NCBI RefSeq assembly: GCF_013166605.1 | Contig: NZ_JABKKF010000002.1 | Coordinates: forward strand, 310,001 to 374,000 | DNA: 64,000 nt | Reading direction: 5' to 3' | Source of the DNA: Xylanibacter muris | Lineage (GTDB): Bacteria; Bacteroidota; Bacteroidia; Bacteroidales; Bacteroidaceae | Part shown: one piece after another, positions 26,055-37,072 of the stretch | Layout: the number at the start of each line of letters is the position of its first letter | How positions within the stretch are numbered: the first letter of the stretch is position 1 | Program-made: the position numbers and the translations under genes | The notes under the pieces: model-generated | The model's database searches: none | Told to the model about the DNA's origin: nothing | The model's input: the letters and a program-made list of their open reading frames with translations, nothing else

Positions 26055-26062
26055 TAACTTTG
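26055..26062 (+). promoter_or_regulatory. -7 promoter element of the ATP synthase operon
   Basis: TAACTTTG followed by CAGAAG, 115 bases before the atpD ATG. No perfect -33 TTTG is visible. It leaves a leader of roughly 110 bases containing a small hairpin. Confidence 0.7.
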
Positions 26063-26100
26063 CAGAAGTGTTCCGCAGAATATGTATTTTGACTTAAAGC

Positions 26101-26126
26101 GAGGCGACTGTCACAGGCCTCTTTTA
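26101..26126 (+). promoter_or_regulatory. Possible attenuator hairpin in the atp leader
   Basis: GAGGC (26101-26105) pairs with GCCTC (26117-26121), followed by TTTTATATA. The stem is only 5 bp, although an upstream AAAG can extend it towards TTTT with a bulge. It lies between the -7 box and atpD. Confidence 0.35.
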
Positions 26127-26161
26127 TATAAGGCATACACATAAGATATAATATAAAATAA

Positions 26162-27703
<1,542 letters not shown>

Positions 27704-27723
27704 TTTCTGTTAATTTTGAGTTT

Positions 27724-27969
27724 ATGAGTTTGAAGTTGATAATAGTATCTCCAGAGCGTGTGGAGTTCAACGGAGAGGTGGAGAGCGTAACGGTTCCCGG
27801 TATTATGGGAGAATTTCAGGTTCTTCCTAATCATGCTCCGTTGATTTCTTCTCTGGAAAACGGACGCGTGGTGTATAAGGATGCATTAGGAATGCATGGC
27901 CTTTCCATTGCAGGAGGGTTCATTGAAGTGCAGAAAAACACTGTTAGTGTTTGTGTGGAGCTTCCGTGA
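27724..27969 (+). CDS. atpC: F1Fo ATP synthase subunit epsilon, short form
   Basis: 81 residues, compared with about 130-140 in E. coli. Only the N-terminal beta-sandwich is present (LIIVSPERVEFNGEV, VPGIMGEFQVLPNHAPLISSL, SIAGGFIEV). The C-terminal helical hairpin that inhibits ATP hydrolysis in many bacteria is missing. Short epsilon subunits also occur in other Bacteroidetes, so this is not a truncation by mutation. It lies 20 bases after atpD. Confidence 0.95.
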   Translation: MSLKLIIVSPERVEFNGEVESVTVPGIMGEFQVLPNHAPLISSLENGRVVYKDALGMHGLSIAGGFIEVQKNTVSVCVELP

Positions 27970-27999
27970 CGCAGCAGGATAAACAGACTTTTTGCAATT

Positions 28000-28410
28000 A
28001 TGGCAGATATCAAAAAACTGAGCATACGTTATATTATGCAAGGGCTGTGTCTTGTATGTATCGTGGCGGCTGGAGTATATTTGGTGATGCTTGTCATGGG
28101 CGTTTCACGCGATATTACTCCGATTATAGTTGGAGCGGCATTCGCTGTCGTTATCGAATGTGCCGATGCGCTTATATGGCGTAAGGTTGCGGAAAATGCC
28201 GCTGACAGCCTTCCTACTTTCTATACGGCTGTCTCGGGATTCAGAATGCTGTTGGCTATAGCTACGATGTTCGTGTATTATCTTGTTGCAGGCAGCGGAC
28301 ACATATTGAAGTTTATTCTTGTGTTCTTTGCTTTCTATGAGGCAATCCTCTTTCATCATTCGTATTTTTTTTCGAAAGTGTCCAACTCTCTTGATAAACT
28401 CAAAAAGTAA
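28000..28410 (+). CDS. AtpI-like small membrane protein of the ATP synthase operon
   Basis: 136 residues with four hydrophobic helices (about 12-33, 38-57, 80-98 and 103-120). There is no clear sequence motif, but its position between atpC and atpB and its size resemble AtpI-type assembly proteins, which help form the c ring or carry cations. The assignment rests on position and topology. It ends 22 bases before atpB. Confidence 0.7.
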   Translation: MADIKKLSIRYIMQGLCLVCIVAAGVYLVMLVMGVSRDITPIIVGAAFAVVIECADALIWRKVAENAADSLPTFYTAVSGFRMLLAIATMFVYYLVAGSGHILKFILVFFAFYEAILFHHSYFFSKVSNSLDKLKK

Positions 28411-28432
28411 TAACGCATCATTAATAAAACAG

Positions 28433-29494
28433 ATGAAACAAATAAGAACAATACTTTTCCTGATTGCTATGGCTCTGTTGCCTTTGAATATTTGCGCGGC
28501 CGACAACGGAGGAGAAGAGCGTTTGAATATACCGGAAATCGTTCTGGAACATTTGGCAGACTCATACGAGTGGCATGTGGCCTCATACGAAGGCAGGCAC
28601 TTCAGTATACCGTTGCCTATAATTGTACGCAGTGAGGAAACAGGCGAATGGTCTTTCTGTACGGCACACACTTTACCGGATAAGTTCTTCTTTGATAAAG
28701 CGCATCATGGCAAGATTTATGAGCGTCTTTCCGACGGAACTGCGGTAAGGCCGATAGATTTGAGTATAACAAAGACCGTTGCACAGATATGGATTGTAGT
28801 TATTGTTCTTATATGCGTGTTCTTATCATGTGCGCGTTGGTATAAGAACCGTGACGAGAAGAGCGATGCTCCGAAAGGATTTGTCGGAGCTGTGGAGATG
28901 CTGGTGATGACGATATATGATGATTTGATAAAACCGTCAGTGGGAGACAGGCATTACAGGAAATTTGCGCCTTATCTTCTAACGGTGTTCTTTTTCATAT
29001 TCACAACGAATATCATAGGCCTTATTCCGGTCTTTCCTGGAGGTGCAAATGTTACAGGCAATATAAATGTGACTCTTTTCCTTGCAGTATGCACGATGTT
29101 GGCAATTAACGTATTCGGAAACAAGGAATACTGGAAAGAGATATTCTGGCCTGACGTTCCGTTGTTTCTTAAAGCCTATCCCGCACCGGTGATGCCGCTT
29201 ATAGAATTGTTCGGTGTTTTTACAAAGCCTTTTGCGCTTATGATCCGTCTTTTTGCCAACATGATGGCGGGGCATGCTGTCATATTGAGTTTCACGTGTG
29301 TTATTTTCCTCGGATGGTCGATGGGCGTTGGCTATGGAATAGGTCTGAATGTTTTCAGTGCTGTCATGTTGCTTTTCATGAATTGTCTTGAGGTCTTGGT
29401 GGCATTTGTTCAGGCGTATGTGTTTACGATGTTGAGCGCAGTGTTTATCGGTCTCTCACATCCTGAGCATCATGCTCATGAGGAGAATGTATGA
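28433..29494 (+). CDS. atpB: F1Fo ATP synthase subunit a
   Basis: Membrane stator subunit carrying the ion half-channels. 353 residues from the ATG at 28433; the open frame reaches back to 28319, but that part overlaps the AtpI-like gene. It has an N-terminal signal-like segment (MKQIRTILFLIAMALLPLNICA) and an extra periplasmic domain of about 80 residues before the usual helices, as in other Bacteroidetes. The essential arginine lies in KPFALMIRLFANMMAGH. Confidence 0.95.
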   Translation: MKQIRTILFLIAMALLPLNICAADNGGEERLNIPEIVLEHLADSYEWHVASYEGRHFSIPLPIIVRSEETGEWSFCTAHTLPDKFFFDKAHHGKIYERLSDGTAVRPIDLSITKTVAQIWIVVIVLICVFLSCARWYKNRDEKSDAPKGFVGAVEMLVMTIYDDLIKPSVGDRHYRKFAPYLLTVFFFIFTTNIIGLIPVFPGGANVTGNINVTLFLAVCTMLAINVFGNKEYWKEIFWPDVPLFLKAYPAPVMPLIELFGVFTKPFALMIRLFANMMAGHAVILSFTCVIFLGWSMGVGYGIGLNVFSAVMLLFMNCLEVLVAFVQAYVFTMLSAVFIGLSHPEHHAHEENV

Positions 29495-29611
29495 CGCATA
29501 TTTAAAATCTGTTTTTACAGTTTTTCTTTCTTTCATTTCATGCATAGTGTGCATGTGGTAGGGAAGAGATCAATTAATAGAGAATAAAGTAGAAAACAAT
29601 AAAATTAATAA

Positions 29612-29875
<264 letters not shown>

Positions 29876-29926
29876 TGTTGTAAGGAAAGAATACATTAGA
29901 TAGATTTAAACAAGCTAAGTATAAAA

Positions 29927-30448
29927 ATGGAACTAAATTTGCCATCAATACTGACACCGGACCTCGGATTGTTGTTCTGGATGTTATTAGCGTTTTTGGT
30001 GGTATTCTTCGTTCTTGCCAAATTCGGTTTTCCTGCCATCATAGGCATGGTTGAGAACCGTAAGAAATATATAGACGAAAGCCTCAGAAAGGCTCATGAG
30101 GCGTCGCAACGCCTTGAGAATATACAGAAAGAGGGTGAGACCATTTTGCAGGAAGCTCGTCAGAAGCAGATGCTACTGCTCAAGGAGGCTGCCGATACAC
30201 GTGATGCAATAATTGCGAAGGCGCAGGATAAGGCACGCGAGGAAGGCATTCGTATGATAGCAGAAGCCAAGGCTGAGATAGAGAATGAGAAAAAGGCTGC
30301 TATCAGTGATATACGTGCACAGGTGGCGGAACTTTCGGTAAGGGTGGCGGAAAAGATACTCCGGAAGGAGCTGTCATCGGATTACGGGCAGATGGATACA
30401 ATAAACCGGCTGTTGGATGAGGTTGCCGGTGATGATAAAAAGAATTAG
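29927..30448 (+). CDS. atpF: F1Fo ATP synthase subunit b
   Basis: 173 residues: an N-terminal membrane helix (about 12-34, LGLLFWMLLAFLVVFFVLAKFG) and a long charged helix that forms the peripheral stalk (EEGIRMIAEAKAEIENEKKAA). It links Fo to the F1 head through the delta subunit. Its stop and the atpH start are two bases apart. Confidence 0.96.
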   Translation: MELNLPSILTPDLGLLFWMLLAFLVVFFVLAKFGFPAIIGMVENRKKYIDESLRKAHEASQRLENIQKEGETILQEARQKQMLLLKEAADTRDAIIAKAQDKAREEGIRMIAEAKAEIENEKKAAISDIRAQVAELSVRVAEKILRKELSSDYGQMDTINRLLDEVAGDDKKN

Positions 30449-30450
30449 TT

Positions 30451-30987
30451 ATGGATATAGGGGTAATATCGGTAAGGTATGCACGTGCGTTGCTTAAGGC
30501 GGCAACAGATGCAAGGCTTGAAGATAAGGTGTATCAGGAAATGCAGACTCTTGCAAAGAGCTACATGGACGTTACGGCCCTGAGGCTTACGGTAGACAAT
30601 CCCATGCTTTTAAAAGACAAGAAGAAGGAGCTGCTCGTCACGGCATGTGGCGGTGAAGTGTCTGTTCTTGTTGATTCTTTTTTGGCATTGGTTCTTGAGG
30701 AGGACCGTGAGAATATGTTGCAGTTCATGGCTAATTCATATATCACTCTTTATAGGCAACAGAAGAATATTATCAGAGGAAAACTGACCACTGCCGTGGC
30801 TGTATCTCCAGAGATGGAGCAAAAGATGCGCATGATGGTGGAAAGTAAGACAAAGGGCACTGTGGAGTTTGAGACAGAAGTCAATCCGGACATAATAGGA
30901 GGGTTTGTGCTTGAATATGATACGTACAGGCTTGATGCCAGTGTGCAGAGCCAGTTGCGTGGAATGCTTTCACAGTTAAGTAAATAG
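30451..30987 (+). CDS. atpH: F1Fo ATP synthase subunit delta
   Basis: 178-residue stalk-cap protein. It begins MDIGVISVRYARALLKAA, the usual delta N-terminus, and ends with the conserved PDIIGGFVLEYD ... DASVQSQL stretch. It joins the b dimer to the alpha subunits. It directly follows atpF and lies 70 bases before atpA. Confidence 0.95.
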   Translation: MDIGVISVRYARALLKAATDARLEDKVYQEMQTLAKSYMDVTALRLTVDNPMLLKDKKKELLVTACGGEVSVLVDSFLALVLEEDRENMLQFMANSYITLYRQQKNIIRGKLTTAVAVSPEMEQKMRMMVESKTKGTVEFETEVNPDIIGGFVLEYDTYRLDASVQSQLRGMLSQLSK

Positions 30988-31057
30988 CAGGGCATGTTTA
31001 TAAAAGGTGTTATGATATTTACATGCAGTATGCTTAAATAATTAAAAAATAAAAATC

Positions 31058-32644
31058 ATGTCAGATAAAATAAAACCGAGTGAAGTGTCGCAAGTGCTTC
31101 TTGAAAAACTTCAGGGTTTGAACAACGACCAGCGGTTTGATGAGGTTGGTACTGTGCTTGAGGTCAGCGATGGTGTAGCCCGTATTTACGGTTTGCGTAA
31201 TGCCGAGGCCAATGAGTTGCTTGAGTTTGAGAACGGTACCATGGCAATCGTCATGAATCTTGAGGAGGACAACGTGGGTTGTGTGCTTCTTGGATCTACG
31301 GAAGGCATCAAGGAGGGCATGGTGGTTAAGCGTACCAAGCGTATCGCGTCAATCATGGTCAACGATAATATGCTTGGCCGTGTGATAAACCCGCTTGGTC
31401 AGGCAATTGACGGAAAGGGAGATATTGACCTTACGGGTGCATTTGAAATGCCTCTCGACCGTAAGGCTCCCGGAGTTATATACCGTCAGCCTGTCAAGGA
31501 GCCTCTTCAGACAGGATTGAAGTCTGTTGACTCAATGATTCCTATCGGTCGGGGGCAGCGTGAGCTCATTATCGGCGACCGTCAGACCGGAAAGACAGCA
31601 ATTGCTGTTGATACCATTATCAACCAGAAGAGTTTTTATGAGGCCGGCAAGCCTGTCTATTGTATATATGTTGCAATAGGTCAGAAAGCTTCTACTGTTG
31701 CGGCTCTTGTCGAGAACCTTAAGCAACGTGGTGCGATGCCTTATACAATCATCGTTTCCGCCACGGCTGCCGATCCTGCTGCCATGCAGTATTATGCACC
31801 GTTTGCCGGTGCTGCCATCGGAGAGTATTTCCGCGACCGCGGCTATTCGGCTTTGGTTGTATACGATGACCTGTCGAAGCAGGCTGTTGCCTATCGTGAG
31901 GTGTCGTTGATTTTGCGTCGTCCTTCCGGACGTGAGGCTTATCCGGGTGATGTGTTCTATCTTCACAGCCGTCTTTTGGAGCGTGCAGCACGCATCAATG
32001 ACCAGCAGGAGGTGGCGGAACAGATGAACGATCTTCCGGAATGTATGAAGGGACATGTCAGGGGCGGTGGCTCTTTGACAGCTCTTCCAGTTATTGAAAC
32101 CCAGGCCGGTGACGTTTCCGCCTATATACCAACGAATGTGATTTCAATTACAGACGGTCAGATTTATCTTGAGAGTGACTTGTTTAACCAAGGCTTCCGT
32201 CCGGCTGTGAATGTCGGTATTTCCGTTAGCCGTGTGGGAGGTTCAGCCCAGATCAAGTCTATGAAGAAGGTTGCTGGTACGTTGAAGATTGATATGGCGC
32301 AATACCGTGAACTGGAGGCTTTCTCTAAATTCTCAAGTGATATGGATGCTGTTACAGCCATGACAATCGACCGTGGCCGGAAGAACAATCAGCTGCTTAT
32401 TCAGCCCCAGTACAGTCCGATGCCTGTCGGTGAGCAGATTGCTATAATATATTGCGGAACCCATGGACTAATGCATGAGGTGCCTGTGGAGAAAGTACGT
32501 GATTGTCAGGATGCTTTCCTTGACAAACTCCGTACATCGTATCCTGAAGTTATAGAAACACTTGCTGCCGGCAAGATAGACGATACTGTCACGTCTGTTA
32601 TCGAGAAGACGATGGCTGATATTTCCGGACAGTATAAAAACTGA
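31058..32644 (+). CDS. atpA: F1Fo ATP synthase subunit alpha
   Basis: 528-residue non-catalytic nucleotide-binding subunit of F1. The P-loop reads GDRQTGKTA, the following [15 protein letters not shown] segment is typical, and the arginine finger lies in [13 protein letters not shown]. It differs from beta by its long N-terminal domain ([14 protein letters not shown]). atpG begins six bases downstream. Confidence 0.98.
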   Translation: MSDKIKPSEVSQVLLEKLQGLNNDQRFDEVGTVLEVSDGVARIYGLRNAEANELLEFENGTMAIVMNLEEDNVGCVLLGSTEGIKEGMVVKRTKRIASIMVNDNMLGRVINPLGQAIDGKGDIDLTGAFEMPLDRKAPGVIYRQPVKEPLQTGLKSVDSMIPIGRGQRELIIGDRQTGKTAIAVDTIINQKSFYEAGKPVYCIYVAIGQKASTVAALVENLKQRGAMPYTIIVSATAADPAAMQYYAPFAGAAIGEYFRDRGYSALVVYDDLSKQAVAYREVSLILRRPSGREAYPGDVFYLHSRLLERAARINDQQEVAEQMNDLPECMKGHVRGGGSLTALPVIETQAGDVSAYIPTNVISITDGQIYLESDLFNQGFRPAVNVGISVSRVGGSAQIKSMKKVAGTLKIDMAQYRELEAFSKFSSDMDAVTAMTIDRGRKNNQLLIQPQYSPMPVGEQIAIIYCGTHGLMHEVPVEKVRDCQDAFLDKLRTSYPEVIETLAAGKIDDTVTSVIEKTMADISGQYKN

Positions 32645-32650
32645 TAGTGT

Positions 32651-33616
32651 ATGCCGTCGCTCAAAGAGATAAAGACCAGGATTTCTTCTGTCAATTCAAC
32701 GCGTAAGATAACGAGCGCAATGAAGATGGTCGCATCATCAAAATTGCATCATGCCCAAGTTATGATTGAGAATATGCTTCCGTACGAGCGTATGTTGGAG
32801 CATATCCTGAAATCATTTCTCGCCTCAGAGGCGGATGCTTCAAACGTGTTCACCATTGAGCGTCCGGTCAGGCGTGTTGCGTTGGTGGTATATTCGTCCA
32901 ACAGCAGTCTTTGCGGAGGTTTTAATGCTAATATAATAAAATCGATGTTGCATGTTGCCGACGAGTACGCAGAACTTGGACATGACAATATTGTAATATA
33001 TCCCATAGGCCGTAAGGCTGCCGAGAAGGCTTTGAAGCTGGGGTATGATGTTGCCGGTGATTTCACGGATTTGGCAGACAAACCCAATGTAAGGCAGTGT
33101 ATTGATATAGCCCGCGAACTTGGAAAGAAGTTTCTGGATGGTGAGATTGATAAGGTTGAGATGATATATCATCATTTCAAAAGTGCCGGTTCTCAGATAC
33201 TGACAAGGAAGAGATTTCTCCCTATAGATCTTACGTCCGAACTGCATTCGGACCATGAACGTGACCTTTCGATAAATATTGTGACGCGTGAGACTCAGGA
33301 ATATCTTCGTAAGCGTGAGTCGGCTAATAAGGTGAAAAGGGAGGAAGCCATGCCTCTTAATGATAATTTCATTGTAGAGCCAGATATGAAAACCGTGCTC
33401 TCAACTCTTATACCGAAGATGGCTCATCTTATGTTATATACAGCTCTTCTTGACAGTATAGCATCGGAACATGCCGCACGTATGGTTGCCATGCAGACCG
33501 CAACAGATAATGCGGATGAGATTCTCAGAGATTTGAATTTGCAGTATAACAAGAGCCGTCAGCAGGCCATTACGAGTGAATTGCTTGATATTGTCGGTGG
33601 TTCCGTAAACAGGTGA
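32651..33616 (+). CDS. atpG: F1Fo ATP synthase subunit gamma
   Basis: Central shaft subunit, 321 residues and slightly longer than the E. coli protein. The N-terminal helix (PSLKEIKTRISSVNSTRKIT) and C-terminal helix (MVAMQTATDNADEILRDLNL) form the coiled-coil shaft. It is the last gene of the operon; a strong terminator hairpin follows within 40 bases. Confidence 0.96.
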   Translation: MPSLKEIKTRISSVNSTRKITSAMKMVASSKLHHAQVMIENMLPYERMLEHILKSFLASEADASNVFTIERPVRRVALVVYSSNSSLCGGFNANIIKSMLHVADEYAELGHDNIVIYPIGRKAAEKALKLGYDVAGDFTDLADKPNVRQCIDIARELGKKFLDGEIDKVEMIYHHFKSAGSQILTRKRFLPIDLTSELHSDHERDLSINIVTRETQEYLRKRESANKVKREEAMPLNDNFIVEPDMKTVLSTLIPKMAHLMLYTALLDSIASEHAARMVAMQTATDNADEILRDLNLQYNKSRQQAITSELLDIVGGSVNR

Positions 33617-33652
33617 GGTATTTTAATATACATTTTTGTGTCTTTATATAGA

Positions 33653-33689
33653 AGCGGGTGCGGTTCACATTGAACCGCACCCGCTTTTT
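33653..33689 (+). terminator. Terminator of the ATP synthase operon
   Basis: AGCGGGTGCGGTTCA (33653-33667) and TGAACCGCACCCGCT (33671-33685) form a perfect 15-bp stem with a 3-base loop, followed by TTTT. It lies between convergent atpG and the TetR gene and may act both ways. Confidence 0.92.
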
Positions 33690-33742
33690 GTATTTGAATG
33701 TTTTTTCCCTGTTGTTGTTCCTGATTTTCAGAATCTGTAGTG

Positions 33743-34399
33743 CTATGGATGCCGTGGTGTATCGGTATTATTGGTATTTGTGTTCATTTCAAGGTAAAAA
33801 TCCATTTCTTCTATTCCCTTTTTTGTGCAGAAACCTCGAAATGAGACAAAAATCAAGTTGAAAAACAGTTCTTCCATTGTATACTTCTTGTATAGGTTTT
33901 CCATTACGATACTTTTGCTTAATATCTCATGTGAGTTTACAAGCAAGTTGTAGTTTACGTCAGCCCTGAAATATCCTTCATTTATTCCACGGTTAAGGAA
34001 TTTCAGGAAGTGGCGTTTTTTCTCGGCTGCATCCTCTTCAAAAAAAGCGGTTATCTTTGGATATTTTACGATGTCAAGATAAAACTGCGGGTTGACAACC
34101 TTGCATTCCTCAATTTTCTGCTTGTACATGCGCAGGAGTATATCCATTGCGCTGTTGCATTCTTTTATGAGTTCTTTTGTCTTTATTTCCCTTTTCTTCT
34201 TGTACATTTTAGCACATTCAAACAGCAGTTCTTCCTTGTTGTCGCAGGTCTCGTATAATGTTCGTTTCGATATGCCAAGCTTGTTGGCGATATCATCCAT
34301 TTTTACTGCCTTTATTCCCATGTTTATGAATAATTCCATGGCCGTAACAAGTATTTCTTCTTTTAATGACTGTCTGTATGTTGTTTGAATATTCATCAT
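33743..34399 (-). CDS. TetR/AcrR family transcriptional regulator
   Basis: 218 residues. An N-terminal helix-turn-helix (about 13-58) shows ILVTAMELFINMGIKAVKMDDIANKLGISKRTLYETCDNKEELL, the classic TetR DNA-binding arrangement; the rest is a helical ligand-binding domain with no recognisable ligand specificity. It is divergent from maeB, and the two -7 elements in the shared 192-base region suggest that it may regulate itself and perhaps maeB. Efflux or lipid genes, the usual TetR targets, are not adjacent. Confidence 0.9.
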   Translation of the reverse strand: MMNIQTTYRQSLKEEILVTAMELFINMGIKAVKMDDIANKLGISKRTLYETCDNKEELLFECAKMYKKKREIKTKELIKECNSAMDILLRMYKQKIEECKVVNPQFYLDIVKYPKITAFFEEDAAEKKRHFLKFLNRGINEGYFRADVNYNLLVNSHEILSKSIVMENLYKKYTMEELFFNLIFVSFRGFCTKKGIEEMDFYLEMNTNTNNTDTPRHP

Positions 34400-34427
34400 T
34401 CTTGCAAAATGGAATCAAATGCATTTG

Positions 34428-34435
34428 CAAAGTTA
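34428..34435 (-). promoter_or_regulatory. -7 promoter element of the TetR gene
   Basis: TAACTTTG on the minus strand, 29 bases upstream of the TetR start. No TTTG lies at the ideal -33 spacing. Confidence 0.65.
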
Positions 34436-34477
34436 CTAAAATATTCAAAAAAAATAGATTATTAGAGTATATTTTAT

Positions 34478-34485
34478 TAACTTTG
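34478..34485 (+). promoter_or_regulatory. -7 promoter element of maeB
   Basis: TAACTTTG, about 106 bases before the maeB ATG, leaving a long AT-rich leader. It lies 42 bases from the opposing TetR-gene element, so one bound regulator could cover both. Confidence 0.6.
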
Positions 34486-34591
34486 CGATGTAAAAAGATG
34501 TTTTCAGTTACATTTTTCATCTATGAAATATAATAATAAATGGCATCAAATGAATTAATGTGAATGACATTTGTAATTAAATTATAATATT

Positions 34592-36892
34592 ATGGTTAAA
34601 ATCTCAAAGGAGGCTGCGCTTGAATATCACGAGAGTGGCAGGCCCGGAAAAATCGAAGTAAAACCGACAAAACCTTATCGTACCCAAACAGATTTAAGTT
34701 TGGCATATTCGCCCGGCGTGGCTTTTCCTTGTCTTGAAATACAGGCAAATCCCAATGATGCGTATAAGTATACAGATAAAGGCAATCTTGTGGCTGTAAT
34801 AAGCAACGGAACTGCCGTACTTGGGCTTGGAGATATCGGTGCGCTAAGCGGAAAGCCTGTAATGGAAGGTAAGGGGCTTCTTTTTAAGATATATGGCGGA
34901 ATAGATGTGTTTGATATCGAAGTGGCGGAGAAAGATCCGGAAAAGTTCTGTGAGGCAGTTGAAAGGATAGCACCGACATTCGGAGGAATAAACCTTGAAG
35001 ATATAAAGGCACCGGAATGTTTCTATATAGAAGAACGTCTGAAGAAAAGCCTTGACATACCGGTGATGCATGATGATCAGCACGGTACGGCTATAATTTC
35101 CGCAGCGGGACTGAAAAATGCGCTTGAGGTGAACGGAAAGAATATTTCCGATGTGAAGATTGTTGTTAACGGAGCCGGTGCGGCTGCAATATCCTGCACA
35201 AAGTTGTATGAGGCTCTTGGAGCACGCCGTGAGAATATTGTCATGCTTGACTCTAAGGGAGTCATTACGAGTGACCGTCCGAATCTTACAGAACAGAAAA
35301 AGTATTTTGCCACAGACCGTCGTGATATCCATACTCTTGAAGAGGCTGTAAAGGGAGCGGATGTGTTTGTAGGCCTTTCCAAAGGTAATGTCCTTACTCA
35401 GGACATGGTACGTTCCATGGCAGATCAGCCTATTGTTTTTGCTTTGGCAAATCCGGTGCCGGAAATAAGTTACGAGGATGCCATTGCAAGTCGTCCTGAT
35501 GTACTTATGTCGACAGGACGTTCGGACTATCCGAATCAGATAAACAATGTCATAGGATTCCCGTATATTTTCCGTGGCGCGCTTGATGTGCACGCAACGG
35601 CTATAAATGAGGAAATGAAGCTGGCCGCAGTGCACGCCATTGCCGATTTGGCAAAACAGCCGGTGCCAGATATTGTTAATGACGTGTATCAGGTGAATAA
35701 TCTTACTTTCGGTCCGCTCTACTTCATACCGAAACCGGTGGATCCACGTCTTATAACAGAAGTTTCCGCTGCTGTGGCAAAAGCTGCGATTGACAGTGGG
35801 GTGGCCCGCTGTAACATAACAGACTGGAATGAATACAAGAATCATCTCCGTGAGATGCTGGGGCAGGAAACGAAGCTCACGCAAAAGCTTTACGACACGG
35901 CCCGCCGCCATCCGCAACGCGTTGTTTTTGCGGAGGGCATACACCCGACGATGCTGAAGGCCGCCGTACAGGCGAAGGCTGAAGGTATATGCCATCCTAT
36001 TCTTCTTGGTAATGACGAGCGTATAGAGAAGCTGGCAAATGAGTTGGACCTTAAGCTTGACGGCATAGAGATTGTGAACCTGCGTCACGACAATCAGGCG
36101 GAGAGACGGGAGCATTATGCCGGTATTCTTGCAAAGAAGCGTCAGCGTCAGGGCTATACGGTAGAAGAGGCGAATGATAAGATGTTTGAGCGCAACTATT
36201 TCGGAATGATGATGGTTGAGACAGGTGAGGCCGATGCGTTCATAACCGGTCTGTACACTAAATATTCGAATACTATAAAGGTGGCCAAGGAGGTTATAGG
36301 AATACGTCCGGAGTATAATCACTTCGGTACGATGCATATTCTTAATTCCAAGAAAGGCACATTCTATCTTTCCGATACATTGATAAACCGTCATCCAGAC
36401 AAGGACGGACTTGTGGATATTGCAAAACTGAGTGCGATGACAGTAAGATTCTTTAATGACACTCCTAATATTGCCATGCTGAGTTATAGTAATTTCGGTA
36501 CTGATGAGGGAGGAAGCCCGTGTGAGGTTCACAAGGCTGTTGAGGAAATGCAGAACACATATCCAGACCTTGCGATAGACGGTGAGATGCAGGTTAATTT
36601 CGCACTTGACAGGAAACTGCGTGATTCGAAGTATCCTTTCTCACGTCTTAACGGTAAGGATGTAAACACTTTGGTGTTTCCAAACCTGAGCAGTGCAAAC
36701 GGTGCATATAAACTTTTGCAGGCTATCGAGCCAGATATAGAAATAATAGGTCCGATACAGATGGGACTCAACAAGCCTATCCATTTCACAGACTTTGAAA
36801 GTTCCGTACGTGACATTGTGAATGTTACGGCCGTAGCGGTTATCGACGCATACGTGGATAAAGTAAAGAAGAAATGTAAGTCAATAGGGTAA
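34592..36892 (+). CDS. maeB: NADP-dependent malic enzyme with phosphotransacetylase-like domain
   Basis: Oxidatively decarboxylates malate to pyruvate with NADP+. The 766 residues divide into a malic enzyme part (1 to ~430: SLAYSPGVAFPCLEI, the catalytic VMHDDQHGTAIISAAG, and dinucleotide motif VNGAGAAAISC) and a C-terminal phosphotransacetylase-like part (~440-766: VFAEGIHPTMLKAA, GPIQMGLNKPIHF). In known MaeB proteins the second part is regulatory, sensing acetyl-CoA. Gene end and hairpin terminator are clear. Confidence 0.96.
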   Translation: MVKISKEAALEYHESGRPGKIEVKPTKPYRTQTDLSLAYSPGVAFPCLEIQANPNDAYKYTDKGNLVAVISNGTAVLGLGDIGALSGKPVMEGKGLLFKIYGGIDVFDIEVAEKDPEKFCEAVERIAPTFGGINLEDIKAPECFYIEERLKKSLDIPVMHDDQHGTAIISAAGLKNALEVNGKNISDVKIVVNGAGAAAISCTKLYEALGARRENIVMLDSKGVITSDRPNLTEQKKYFATDRRDIHTLEEAVKGADVFVGLSKGNVLTQDMVRSMADQPIVFALANPVPEISYEDAIASRPDVLMSTGRSDYPNQINNVIGFPYIFRGALDVHATAINEEMKLAAVHAIADLAKQPVPDIVNDVYQVNNLTFGPLYFIPKPVDPRLITEVSAAVAKAAIDSGVARCNITDWNEYKNHLREMLGQETKLTQKLYDTARRHPQRVVFAEGIHPTMLKAAVQAKAEGICHPILLGNDERIEKLANELDLKLDGIEIVNLRHDNQAERREHYAGILAKKRQRQGYTVEEANDKMFERNYFGMMMVETGEADAFITGLYTKYSNTIKVAKEVIGIRPEYNHFGTMHILNSKKGTFYLSDTLINRHPDKDGLVDIAKLSAMTVRFFNDTPNIAMLSYSNFGTDEGGSPCEVHKAVEEMQNTYPDLAIDGEMQVNFALDRKLRDSKYPFSRLNGKDVNTLVFPNLSSANGAYKLLQAIEPDIEIIGPIQMGLNKPIHFTDFESSVRDIVNVTAVAVIDAYVDKVKKKCKSIG

Positions 36893-36910
36893 TTCTAAGG
36901 AATATTCATG

Positions 36911-36976
36911 AAAACAGACCTCCGGGAAAGAACCATTCTTGAATGAAATTTCTTTCCCGGAGGTCTGTTTTTATTC
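36911..36976 (+). terminator. Terminator after maeB
   Basis: The arms 36911-36932 and 36951-36972 (core ACAGACCTCCGGGAAAG and its complement) form a stem of about 22 bp followed by TTATT. It separates convergent maeB and the DUF4301 gene. Confidence 0.9.
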
Positions 36977-37072
36977 TGTCTTTATGATGTTTTCCTATAC
37001 ATTCTGCATGTTGGCTGAATTATAGGCGAGTTCTTGTATGTCTTTTTTCGTGAAGATGTTTCTGCTTATGAA

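Noticed and set aside
34844..36532. A 562-codon open frame on the minus strand inside maeB
   Set aside because: It is fully antisense to a clearly conserved enzyme, lacks domain-like composition (rich in His, Cys, Arg and Tyr), and is the expected shadow of maeB codon use.
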